From Kocuria salsicia (lineage in GTDB: Bacteria; Actinomycetota; Actinomycetes; Actinomycetales; Micrococcaceae): 64,000 nucleotides of DNA. The stretch is taken from the NCBI RefSeq assembly GCF_007681555.1, contig NZ_VELE01000005.1, positions 62,001-126,000 of the forward strand, in the 5' to 3' direction. The notes beneath the pieces were generated by a model that saw only the letters and a program-made list of their open reading frames with translations, was not told the DNA's origin and made no database searches. Shown piece by piece: positions 26,041-33,726 of this stretch; position 1 is the first letter of the stretch; the number at the start of each line of letters is the position of its first letter. The position numbers and the translations under genes are program-made.

Positions 26041-28005
26041 ATGCAGCATGAGAACTCGATCCCCCAGGGCCTCGACGGTCAGGAGCAGGTGCTCCAGTTC
26101 GTCAGGGAGCACCTTCTGCGGGACACCCGGGTGGACCCCGAGGACCGCGCCGTGTTCACGGGCCGCCTCACCACCCACGTGCACCGCTTGGTCACCTCCC
26201 TCTACGCCGTCTACGGCTCGGGGCCGGGGTTCTGGGACACCGTGGCCCAGGCAGTGCTGACCGCGTGGGAGGCGTTCGTGGCCCGCCCTCGGGACCTCAA
26301 GGATCTCGACCGGCGCCGCGAGGACGCCCAGCCGTGGTTCACCTCCCGGGACGCCGTGGGCGGGGTCTGCTACGTGGACCGCTTCGGCGGGGACCTTGCC
26401 GGGCTGCGGGAGCGGATCCCGTACTTCAGGGAGCTCGGGCTCACCTACCTGCACCTGATGCCCCTCTACAAGGCCCCGGAAGGCAACTCGGACGGCGGGT
26501 ACGCGGTCTCCTCCTACCGGCACGTGGACCCCGCACTGGGGACCATGGCGGAGCTCGCAGAGTTCGCCGCCCTGCTGCGGGCGCAGGGGATCGCGCTGGT
26601 GCTGGACTTCGTCTTCAACCACACGTCCAACGAGCACGCATGGGCCCGGGCTGCCGCCGCGGGGGACCCGTTCTACGAGCGCTTCTACTGGATCTACCCG
26701 GACCGCACCATGCCGGACGAGTTCGAGCTCACCGCGCGCGAGATCTTCCCGGACGACCACCCGGGGGTGTTCACCCGTGTGGACAGTACCGAGGTGGGTC
26801 GCACGCTGAGCCCGCTGCACCCGGATCCCCGCTGGGTGTGGACCACGTTCCACCGTTTCCAGTGGGACCTGAACTACTCCAACCCCCACGTCTTCCACGC
26901 GATGGCCGCGGAGATGCTCTTCCTGGCCAACCACGGCGCCCAGGTGCTGCGCCTGGATGCCGTCGCCTTCATCTGGAAGCAGCTGGGCACCTCCTGCGAG
27001 TCGCAGCCCCAGGTGCACGACCTGCTGCGCGCGTTCAACGTCGTCATGGCACTGGCCGCGCCCGCGGTGGAGTTCAAGTCCGAGGCCATCGTGCACCCGG
27101 ACGAGGTCATCCGCTACATCCAGCCGGACCAGTGCGCCCTGTCCTACAACCCGCTGCAGATGGCGCTCACCTGGGATGCCCTGGCCACGCGGGACGTGCG
27201 GATGCTCTCAGCAGCGCTCGCGGAGCGCCACGCCACTCCGGAGGGCACCGCCTGGGTGAACTACGTGCGCAGCCACGACGACATCGGCTGGACCTTCTCG
27301 GACGAGGACGCCGCGCGGCTGGGGATCGCCGGCCACGACCACCGCCGCTTCCTCAACGCCTTCTACACCGGCCGCCACCCGGGCAGCTTCGCCCACGGCG
27401 TCGCCTTCCAGGACAACCCCCGCACCGGCGACTGCCGCATCTGCGGGACCACGGCGTCCCTGCTGGGCCTGGAGACCGAGCCTGGCCCAGCGGTGGACCG
27501 GATTTTGCTGGCCTACTCCCTGGCCATGAGCACGGGTGGCCTGCCGCTGATCTACCTGGGGGACGAGGTGGGCCAGCTCAACGACGCCCACTGGCAGGAG
27601 AACCCGGACAATGCGCACGATGCCCGGTGGGTGCACCGACCCCTGTACTCGGAGGCGGACTACGAGCGCCGTCACGACCTCTTCTCCGTCCAGGGGCGGA
27701 TCTTCGGCGGGATCCGGGGGATGATCACGGTCCGTCGCAGCACCCCGGAGTTCGACGGCACCACCCTGATCCCGTTCGACACGCACAACGACCACGTGCT
27801 GGGCTACCAGCGCCCCGGTGGGCACAGCGTGGTGCTGTGCCTGGCCAACGTGAGCGACTGGTCCCAGTTCGTCACGGGCGAGACGCTGAGCGGGTTCCTG
27901 CCCACGGCCACGTCCCTGGGCGACGACGAACGGGTGGACCTGCGCGCCGGGATCCTCCTGGAGGCCCATGGCTTCCGGTGGCTGCGAGTGCTCCCCGCGG
28001 TCTAG
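26041..28005 (+). CDS. Amylosucrase (GH13 subfamily 4)
   Basis: A 654-residue glucosyltransferase that uses sucrose to build alpha-1,4-glucan and release fructose. It aligns by eye along its whole length with Neisseria amylosucrase: LHLMPLYKAPEGNSDGGYAV, FNHTSNEH, nucleophile Asp306 in RLDAVAFIWKQLGTSCE, acid/base Glu348 in FKSEAIVHPDEV and transition-state Asp413 in RSHDDIGWTF. No signal peptide, so it should act in the cytosol on imported sucrose or on internal glucans. ATG at 26041 has GAGGAGG 8 nt upstream. Neighbouring trehalose or glycogen genes are absent; both flanks carry DnaA boxes instead. Confidence 0.9.
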   Translation: MQHENSIPQGLDGQEQVLQFVREHLLRDTRVDPEDRAVFTGRLTTHVHRLVTSLYAVYGSGPGFWDTVAQAVLTAWEAFVARPRDLKDLDRRREDAQPWFTSRDAVGGVCYVDRFGGDLAGLRERIPYFRELGLTYLHLMPLYKAPEGNSDGGYAVSSYRHVDPALGTMAELAEFAALLRAQGIALVLDFVFNHTSNEHAWARAAAAGDPFYERFYWIYPDRTMPDEFELTAREIFPDDHPGVFTRVDSTEVGRTLSPLHPDPRWVWTTFHRFQWDLNYSNPHVFHAMAAEMLFLANHGAQVLRLDAVAFIWKQLGTSCESQPQVHDLLRAFNVVMALAAPAVEFKSEAIVHPDEVIRYIQPDQCALSYNPLQMALTWDALATRDVRMLSAALAERHATPEGTAWVNYVRSHDDIGWTFSDEDAARLGIAGHDHRRFLNAFYTGRHPGSFAHGVAFQDNPRTGDCRICGTTASLLGLETEPGPAVDRILLAYSLAMSTGGLPLIYLGDEVGQLNDAHWQENPDNAHDARWVHRPLYSEADYERRHDLFSVQGRIFGGIRGMITVRRSTPEFDGTTLIPFDTHNDHVLGYQRPGGHSVVLCLANVSDWSQFVTGETLSGFLPTATSLGDDERVDLRAGILLEAHGFRWLRVLPAV

Positions 28006-28433
28006 GAACCGGTCCGGAAACGCCCCTCCACCCCTGTCCCCCCAAAAGGGGGTAGGTCTCCGCAGATGGGTGGACAACGCCGGTTATCCACATGATTTGT
28101 CCACAGCGTGGATAAGTCACACGAGTGGGATTCGAGCCGCTGTCCATACGTTTATCTGGTATCTCCCCTGGTGAGAGCGGGGTGCATCCCTGGGATGCGG
28201 CAGGGTGGCTCAGGACGTCGAAAACCTGTTCGAAAAACCCACAGCTTTTTCCACCCCTGTGGACAACTTTTATCCACCCCTGTGCACGCGTCATATGACC
28301 CCGCAGAGGGTGACGTGTCCACAAGTTTGCATCAGACTGGAAGTGCCTGGTCATCCAGGCGCACTGTCACAAGCGTGTGTCGCTGCTCGGTGGGACGAGC
28401 GGCGTGGGGAGGCGCACGCACCAAGGGGGAAAC
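28006..28433. other. 428-bp intergenic region with dense DnaA boxes
   Basis: Between the amylosucrase and SRPBCC genes. CCCCC-AAAA-GGGGG at 28039-28052 is a small hairpin that may end the amylosucrase mRNA. GCATCCC-T-GGGATGC at 28184-28198 is a second palindrome. 28200-28340 is AT-richer than its surroundings. Seven DnaA boxes lie at 28069-28323. No open reading frame here looks real. Confidence 0.7.
28069..28323. repeat. DnaA-box cluster (origin-like or DnaA-titration site)
   Basis: Seven DnaA boxes in 255 bp. Perfect: TTATCCACA 28084-28092 (+), TTGTCCACA 28097-28105 (+), TTGTCCACA 28258-28266 (-). One mismatch: TTGTCCACC 28069-28077 (-), TTATCCACG 28107-28115 (-), TTATCCACC 28270-28278 (+), GTGTCCACA 28315-28323 (+). 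Both orientations occur, in two sub-groups about 140 bp apart. Such density is normally seen at oriC or at DnaA-sequestering loci. Confidence 0.7.
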
Positions 28434-29045
28434 ATGTCTGCACACATCACGCGCCTGGAGAAGGACGCGCACGGATTCACCATGCTGGCCGAGCAGGACG
28501 TCCCCGTGGAGGGCGACGTCGTGGACGAGGCGCTCAGCCGGCCGGCCGCACTGGGCAGGTGGTTCGATGTCCACTACGAGTGGCCAACGAGCATCGACGA
28601 GCCCCTGAACGTGGGGGCGGCACTGGAGTTCACCGCGGCCGTCGGGCCGCTGCGCTACGAGTTCATCATGATCGTGGCGGACCGCGTACCCGGGGAGTCG
28701 CTCATGCTGCGCACCACCAAGGGTCCGACCGACGCCACCGTGGAGATCACGTGGACAGAGGCCGACGGCGGTGTCCACGTGATCTTCGAGGGTGACTTCC
28801 GGCTGCGGGGTTCCCTGTGGTGGAAGTCGCCGTGGTCCCAGATGCTGGCCAGGCGCGCCGTGACCCGTGGTCTGGAGCGGATGCGGAAGGACCTGCTCTC
28901 GCATGCGCAGACACCCACGCCCGCCCTCCTCGGAAGGGCCGGCGGTGCTGCGGCCACGCCGCCGGCGGCGCAGGGCGGGTGCGTGGGGCGTGGCCGCGCG
29001 GCGCACAGGAAGCCGAGCGGGCGTCGTCGGGCGCAGAGCGTCTGA
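28434..29045 (+). CDS. SRPBCC-family protein
   Basis: A 203-residue protein with a START/polyketide-cyclase-like fold over residues about 1-155: a ligand-cavity pattern such as RPAALGRWFDVHYEWPTS, an alternating beta region, and a C-terminal helix RAVTRGLERMRKDLLSHAQ. An Arg/Ala-rich tail of about 45 residues follows. The family binds hydrophobic ligands; the ligand is unknown. ATG at 28434 has AAGGGGG about 5 nt upstream. Nothing nearby suggests a pathway. Confidence 0.75.
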   Translation: MSAHITRLEKDAHGFTMLAEQDVPVEGDVVDEALSRPAALGRWFDVHYEWPTSIDEPLNVGAALEFTAAVGPLRYEFIMIVADRVPGESLMLRTTKGPTDATVEITWTEADGGVHVIFEGDFRLRGSLWWKSPWSQMLARRAVTRGLERMRKDLLSHAQTPTPALLGRAGGAAATPPAAQGGCVGRGRAAHRKPSGRRRAQSV

Positions 29046-29063
29046 GGACACGAGCCGAGAGGC

Positions 29064-29627
29064 TCAGGGCAGCGGGCGTTCCATGCGCTGGACCGTGACC
29101 CAGAAGTCCGGGCCGGGCACGTGGAACGTGGCGGTGCCGCGCGGGGTGTACCCGAGGCCGGAGTAGAAGCGCTTGAGCGCGGGGTTGTTGTCGTCGCAGT
29201 CCAGGCGCGAGATGCGCCGGCCCGACGCCGCGATCACGGTCTCAGCCGCATGCAGCAGGCGTGTGCCCGTGCCGGTGCCGGTGAGGCTGCGGTCCACCGC
29301 CACGCCGTGGATGTACCCGGCGGGTTCGGGCTGCTCGCCCCAGATCTCCAGGTCCTCCCAGATCACGCGCACGCTGCCGAGCACCTCGCCGGGACGACTC
29401 TCGGGCTCCACCACCCACCACTGTCCCGCGGCGATCTCCTGTTCAACCTGCGCGGGGGTGAACTCGCCCTCCCGCCACTGGTCGATGCCGCGGGTCTGCA
29501 TCCACCGGGCCAGCTCGTCCCTCAGCGCCACGATTCCCGGGGCGTGTGCGGGGGCGGCGGGAAGAACGTCTGTCATGGAGGAGACAGAGGGAACGGGTGT
29601 GGCGGACGTGCTGTGCGTGCGGGACAT
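29064..29627 (-). CDS. GNAT-family N-acetyltransferase
   Basis: A 187-residue acetyltransferase. The acetyl-CoA site is in IHGVAVDRSLTGTGTGTRLL, an RxxGxG/A-like loop, and the C-terminal part DCDDNNPALKRFYSGLGYTPRG is typical of the fold. Substrate unknown. The ATG at 29627 lies 6 nt after TACGCT with no ribosome-binding site, so it is probably leaderless; an ATG at 29576 is an alternative. It is divergent from the superoxide dismutase gene. Confidence 0.82.
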   Translation of the reverse strand: MSRTHSTSATPVPSVSSMTDVLPAAPAHAPGIVALRDELARWMQTRGIDQWREGEFTPAQVEQEIAAGQWWVVEPESRPGEVLGSVRVIWEDLEIWGEQPEPAGYIHGVAVDRSLTGTGTGTRLLHAAETVIAASGRRISRLDCDDNNPALKRFYSGLGYTPRGTATFHVPGPDFWVTVQRMERPLP

Positions 29628-29633
29628 GACCCC

Positions 29634-29639
29634 AGCGTA
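29634..29639 (-). promoter_or_regulatory. -10 element, probable leaderless promoter
   Basis: Minus-strand TACGCT lies 6 nt upstream of the ATG at 29627. Confidence 0.5.
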
Positions 29640-29745
29640 GGGCGGTCCGTCACGGACGTACGCTGGTGGCTGAACGTCCTTGACCCCTCTCCGGTGCCGG
29701 ACGGACAGTTGAAGCATCACGAATCCCCAGAAAGGATGATTTACC

Positions 29746-30366
29746 GTGGCTGAAAAGTTCACTCTCCCCGATCTTCCGTACGACTATGCAGCGCTCGAGC
29801 CGCACATCTCGGCGCAGATCATGCAGCTGCACCACGACAAGCACCACAACACGTACGTGACCGGTGCGAACACCGCGCTCGAGAAGATGGAGGAGGCCCG
29901 CGCCAACGGTGACGCCGCCGGTGCGGCGAAGCTCTCCAAGGACCTCCAGTTCAACCTGGGTGGCCACGTCAACCACTCCATCTTCTGGAAGAACATGTCC
30001 CCGGACGGCGGCGACAAGCCCACCGGCGAGCTCGCCGCGGCGATCGACGAGTTCTTCGGCTCGTTCGACAACTTCCGTGACCAGTTCACGGCCGTTGCCA
30101 CCACCATTCAGGGTTCCGGCTGGGCCATCCTGGCCTACGAGCCGATCGCCGGGAACCTCGTCATCGAGCAGATGTACGACCAGCAGAACGGTGTCCCCGT
30201 GGCCACCATCCCGCTGCTGCAGCTCGACATGTGGGAGCACGCCTTCTACCTCGACTACCAGAACGTGAAGGCGGACTACGTCAAGGCGTTCTGGAACATC
30301 GTGAACTGGGCGGATGTCGCCGAGCGCTTCGGGAAGGCTCGCGCCGGGGGCAAGTCCATCATCTGA
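29746..30366 (+). CDS. sodA: Fe/Mn superoxide dismutase
   Basis: A 206-residue cytosolic SOD that converts superoxide to hydrogen peroxide and oxygen. Metal ligands are His29 in [11 protein letters not shown], His77 in [10 protein letters not shown], and Asp161 and His165 in [11 protein letters not shown]. The sequence suggests the Mn or cambialistic type, but metal choice cannot be fixed by eye. The GTG start follows AAAGGA by about 10 nt. A hairpin with an 11-bp stem ends the gene. Confidence 0.95.
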   Translation: MAEKFTLPDLPYDYAALEPHISAQIMQLHHDKHHNTYVTGANTALEKMEEARANGDAAGAAKLSKDLQFNLGGHVNHSIFWKNMSPDGGDKPTGELAAAIDEFFGSFDNFRDQFTAVATTIQGSGWAILAYEPIAGNLVIEQMYDQQNGVPVATIPLLQLDMWEHAFYLDYQNVKADYVKAFWNIVNWADVAERFGKARAGGKSII

Positions 30367-30405
30367 TCCACCCGTGACGCGCTGCTCCGCGGCGCCCACG
30401 TCCCG

Positions 30406-30441
30406 CGAAACCCCGCTCGGTCCGCGCCGCGCGGGGTTTCG
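30406..30441. terminator. Terminator of sodA
   Basis: CGAAACCCCGC at 30406-30416 pairs with GCGGGGTTTCG at 30431-30441, 14-nt loop, 40 bp past the sodA stop. Confidence 0.75.
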
Positions 30442-30455
30442 TGCTTCACAGTCAC

Positions 30456-30479
30456 CCACGACCACGACCACGACCACGA
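30456..30479 (+). repeat. Hexanucleotide microsatellite (CCACGA)4
   Basis: Four perfect CCACGA units lie between the sodA terminator and the 2-hydroxyacid dehydrogenase gene, followed by decayed units. Confidence 0.8.
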
Positions 30480-30598
30480 CAACGACGCCGCCGCCGTGCC
30501 CGCCTGTGTGCCGCGCCGTCCCTTTGCGGTTGGTTGCCTGCCGAGCCCCCTGCTGCCGCGCGGTGTCGCCCGCGCCCCACGCCCCGAGGAGTTGGTCC

Positions 30599-31576
30599 AT
30601 GAGCACGCCCCGTTTTCTGGTGACCCAGGAGATCCCCGAGCCCGGTCCGAGCATCCTGCGCGAGGCCGGTGAGGTGGACGTGCGGCAGGGCATGAGCGCC
30701 CAAGAACTGGCAGCGGCGGTCACGAGCGGGGACTACGACGTCGTGCTGGCGCAGGTCTCCGACCGCTTCGACGCCCAGCTGCTCGCCGATGCCCGGATCA
30801 GGGGGATCGCCAACTACGGGGTGGGCTACAACAACGTGGACGTGCCCGCCGCAGCCGAGCACGGAATCGCGGTGGGCAACACCCCGGACGTGCTCAACGA
30901 CGCCACCGCGAACGTGGCCATGCTGCTGCTCCTGGGCGCTGCCCGGCGGGCGCACGAGGGGTCCGCGTACCTGCGGGAGGGGCGATTCACGGGTCTGCAA
31001 CCGAACCTGCTCGTGGGCCAGGACGTCACGGGCGCCACCCTCGGAATCGCCGGGATGGGGCGGATCGGCAAGGCTGTGGCCCACAGGGCACTCGGCTTTG
31101 GGATGCGCGTGGTGTTCACGCAGCGCCCGCCGCACGACCGCGAGGTCCCCCGGGATGAGCTCGGGGACCTGGCCGGAAGGGTGACCCAGGTGCCGTGGGA
31201 CGAGCTCGTGGAGACGAGCGACTTCCTGTCCCTGCACGTGCCGCTCACCGAGGAGACCACCCACCTGGTGGATGCGGAGGTGCTGCGCCGCATGAAGTCC
31301 ACGGCGGTGCTCGTGAACACGGCCCGCGGGCCCGTGGTGGACGAGAAGGCCCTGGCTCACGCCCTGCACGAGGACGAGATCTTCGCGGCCGGCCTGGACG
31401 TCTTCGAGAACGAGCCCGCCGTGGAGCCCGAGCTGCTCGAGCTGCCCAACGCGTTTCTGCTACCGCACGTGGGCTCGGCGGAGGTCGGCACCCGCGCCGG
31501 GATGGCGCAGATGGCGGCGGAGAACGCCGTCGCCATGGCCCGCGGAGAGAAGCCGCCGTACCCGGTGGAGGCGTAG
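30599..31576 (+). CDS. D-2-hydroxyacid dehydrogenase (glyoxylate/hydroxypyruvate reductase type)
   Basis: A 325-residue NAD(P)-dependent dehydrogenase. The Rossmann loop is GIAGMGRIG. The catalytic Arg lies in NTARGPVVDE, the Glu in LDVFENEP and the His in LPHVGSAE. NYGVGYNNVDVPAA is typical of glyoxylate/hydroxypyruvate reductases such as GyaR, which is the likely activity. The ATG follows GAGGAG by 7 nt. It converges on the NAD operon. Confidence 0.88.
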   Translation: MSTPRFLVTQEIPEPGPSILREAGEVDVRQGMSAQELAAAVTSGDYDVVLAQVSDRFDAQLLADARIRGIANYGVGYNNVDVPAAAEHGIAVGNTPDVLNDATANVAMLLLLGAARRAHEGSAYLREGRFTGLQPNLLVGQDVTGATLGIAGMGRIGKAVAHRALGFGMRVVFTQRPPHDREVPRDELGDLAGRVTQVPWDELVETSDFLSLHVPLTEETTHLVDAEVLRRMKSTAVLVNTARGPVVDEKALAHALHEDEIFAAGLDVFENEPAVEPELLELPNAFLLPHVGSAEVGTRAGMAQMAAENAVAMARGEKPPYPVEA

Positions 31577-31622
31577 GGGCGGGAGAACCGCGGGACCGAC
31601 GACGTCGTCCTCGGCCTGTCGT

Positions 31623-32792
31623 TCAGACGCCGTCCAGCAGTGCGCCAACCACCTCTGCGGTCGCGAGCACGGCAGTGCCCACGGACTGCTCCGTCGTGTC
31701 CCTGCCCAGGCTGAAGCGCACCGCCGTGCCCGCGACCTCTGGGGAGAGTCCGAGGGCCGTGAGCACGTGGGACGGCTCCGTGGAGCCCGCCGAGCACGCG
31801 GAGCCGGAGGAGACCAGCACCCCCCGATTCTCCAGGTCCACGAGCACCGTCTCCCCGTTGACCCCGGGGAAGCAGAAGCTGGCGTTCGTGGCCAGCCTGT
31901 TCCCACCGCCTCTCGGATCCGGACCCGTGAGCAGGGCACCCGGAACGCGGCCGCGGATGCCCTCGATGAGCCTGTCCCGGAGGTCGACGGCGCGGCGCAC
32001 GTAGTCCTCGCGCTCCGCCTCAGCGCGTTCCAGGGCCACGGCCAGGCCCACCGCGCCGGCCACGGTGGATGTTCCCGAACGGCGGCCGCGCTCGTGCCCC
32101 CCTCCGCTGAACAGAGGGCGCAGCGGCGTGCCGCGACGGAGCCACAGCAGCCCGATGCCGGGCGGCGTCCCGATCTTGTGCCCCGCGAGACTCAGCGCGC
32201 TCACCCCGAGGGCCCGCACGTCCAGGGGCAGCGTCCCCGCAGCCTGGACCGCGTCGGTGTGGAGGGGGACGTTGTACTCCGCGGCCATCTCCGCCAGGGT
32301 GGCCACGTCCTGTACCGATCCGACCTCGTTGTTCGCGAGCATCACGGAGGCCACGGCGACGTCGTCGTCACCGCTGAGGGCCGTCCGGAAGGCGTCCGGG
32401 GTGACTGTGCCGCTCGGATCCACCGGGACCTGCTGCGCGGTGAAGCCGTCGTAGCGGGCGAGGTCCGCGGCGGAGTCCAGCACGGCGTGGTGCTCGATGG
32501 CGCTCGTGACCACCCGGGTCCGCGATGCGCGGCGCTCGCGGCGGGCCAGGGCGATCCCCTTGACCGCGAGGTTGTCCGCCTCCGTGCCGCCTGACGTGAA
32601 GACGACCTCCCCGGGGCGGGCACGCAGCACGGCGGCCACGCGCTCGCGGGCGTCCTCCAGGGCCGCAGCGGCGCGGCGCCCGCGTTCATGGTGGCTGGAC
32701 GCGTTGCCGAACTCGGAGGTCAGCCACGGCCACATGGCCTCGATGACCTCCCGCCGGGGAGCGGCGGTGGCCGCGTGGTCCAGGTAGATCAT
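31623..32792 (-). CDS. Cysteine desulfurase (NifS/IscS type) of the NAD operon
   Basis: A 389-residue PLP enzyme that takes sulfur from cysteine. The PLP lysine is Lys206 in SLAGHKIGTPPG and the sulfur-accepting Cys333 lies in SSGSACSAGS. As last gene of the nadABC operon, 34 bp after nadC, it most likely supplies the iron-sulfur cluster of quinolinate synthase NadA, the role of NifS-like proteins in other nad operons. General Fe-S service cannot be excluded. ATG at 32792. Confidence 0.9.
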   Translation of the reverse strand: MIYLDHAATAAPRREVIEAMWPWLTSEFGNASSHHERGRRAAAALEDARERVAAVLRARPGEVVFTSGGTEADNLAVKGIALARRERRASRTRVVTSAIEHHAVLDSAADLARYDGFTAQQVPVDPSGTVTPDAFRTALSGDDDVAVASVMLANNEVGSVQDVATLAEMAAEYNVPLHTDAVQAAGTLPLDVRALGVSALSLAGHKIGTPPGIGLLWLRRGTPLRPLFSGGGHERGRRSGTSTVAGAVGLAVALERAEAEREDYVRRAVDLRDRLIEGIRGRVPGALLTGPDPRGGGNRLATNASFCFPGVNGETVLVDLENRGVLVSSGSACSAGSTEPSHVLTALGLSPEVAGTAVRFSLGRDTTEQSVGTAVLATAEVVGALLDGV

Positions 32793-32826
32793 GGGGTGCC
32801 TTTCATAGCGGAACGGGAGGGCGGGA

Positions 32827-33726
32827 TCAGCCGGTGGCGATGTCCAGTCCCAGGTCCAGCGCGCGTACCGAGTGGGTGAGGGCGCCCACGGAGATCACGT
32901 CCACGCCGGTGGCTGCCACCTCCCCTATGGTCTCCAGGGTGATGCCGCCGGAGGCTTCCACGGCGGCGCGGCCGTCGATCATGGCCACACCGCTGACAAG
33001 GTCCGCGCGGGAGAAGTTGTCCAGCATGACTACGTCCGCACCCCCGGTGAGGACGTCCTCGATCTGGTCCAGGCGGTCCACCTCCACCTCCATGCATGCC
33101 GTGTGGGGCATCTTCCGGCGGAGCTCCCGCAGGGCGTGGGGCAGGGAGACCCCGCTGGCCGTGAGGACGGCCAGGTGGTTGTCCTTGAGCATCACGGCGT
33201 CCGAGAGCCCGAAGCGGTGGTTGTGGCCGCCGCCGCAGGTCACGGCGTGCTTCTCGAGAGCTCGCAGCCCCGGGGTGGTCTTGCGGGTGTCGCACACGCG
33301 GGTCCGGGTGATGGTCCCGGCGGGGAGCTTGTTGGCCCGTTCGACCTCGGCGACCGACTTCTCCACCTCCGCGACGTAGCGCGCGGTGGTCGTCGCGATC
33401 CCGGACATGCGCTGCACCAGGTTCAGCACGGTGCGCTCGGCGCTCAGCAGGGGCCGGGCGGGTCCGGAGACCGTGGCCACCACCGTCCCGGGTTCGACGG
33501 CGTCCCCATCCGCCACGTGCAGCTGGACCGTGAGCCCGGGATCGGCGACGGCGAAGCCCGTGCGGATCACCTTCTCCCCGGCGAACACGCCGCTCTCGCG
33601 GGAGGTCATGGTGGCGGTGGCGTGCGCTTCCGCGGGAAGGGCGAGGTCCGAGGTGAGGTCACCCCACGGGGCATCCTCCGCCAGTCCGGCGCGGATCACG
33701 GCCTCAACGGCTGAGCGGTGCAGCAT
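32827..33726 (-). CDS. nadC: Nicotinate-nucleotide pyrophosphorylase (quinolinate phosphoribosyltransferase)
   Basis: A 299-residue enzyme that makes nicotinate mononucleotide from quinolinate and PRPP. The family pattern TRKTTPGLRALEKHAVTCGGGHNHR and MLKDNHL are clear, as is the C-terminal VSVGALTHSV. ATG at 33726 follows AAAGGAC on the coding strand and lies 23 bp inside the end of nadB, so translation is coupled. Third step of the de novo pathway. Confidence 0.94.
   Translation of the reverse strand: MLHRSAVEAVIRAGLAEDAPWGDLTSDLALPAEAHATATMTSRESGVFAGEKVIRTGFAVADPGLTVQLHVADGDAVEPGTVVATVSGPARPLLSAERTVLNLVQRMSGIATTTARYVAEVEKSVAEVERANKLPAGTITRTRVCDTRKTTPGLRALEKHAVTCGGGHNHRFGLSDAVMLKDNHLAVLTASGVSLPHALRELRRKMPHTACMEVEVDRLDQIEDVLTGGADVVMLDNFSRADLVSGVAMIDGRAAVEASGGITLETIGEVAATGVDVISVGALTHSVRALDLGLDIATG

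Noticed and set aside
25642-28433. Complete chromosomal oriC
   Set aside because: DnaA boxes are present, but no dnaA, dnaN, gyrB, rpmH or clear unwinding element. Reported as an origin-like cluster only.
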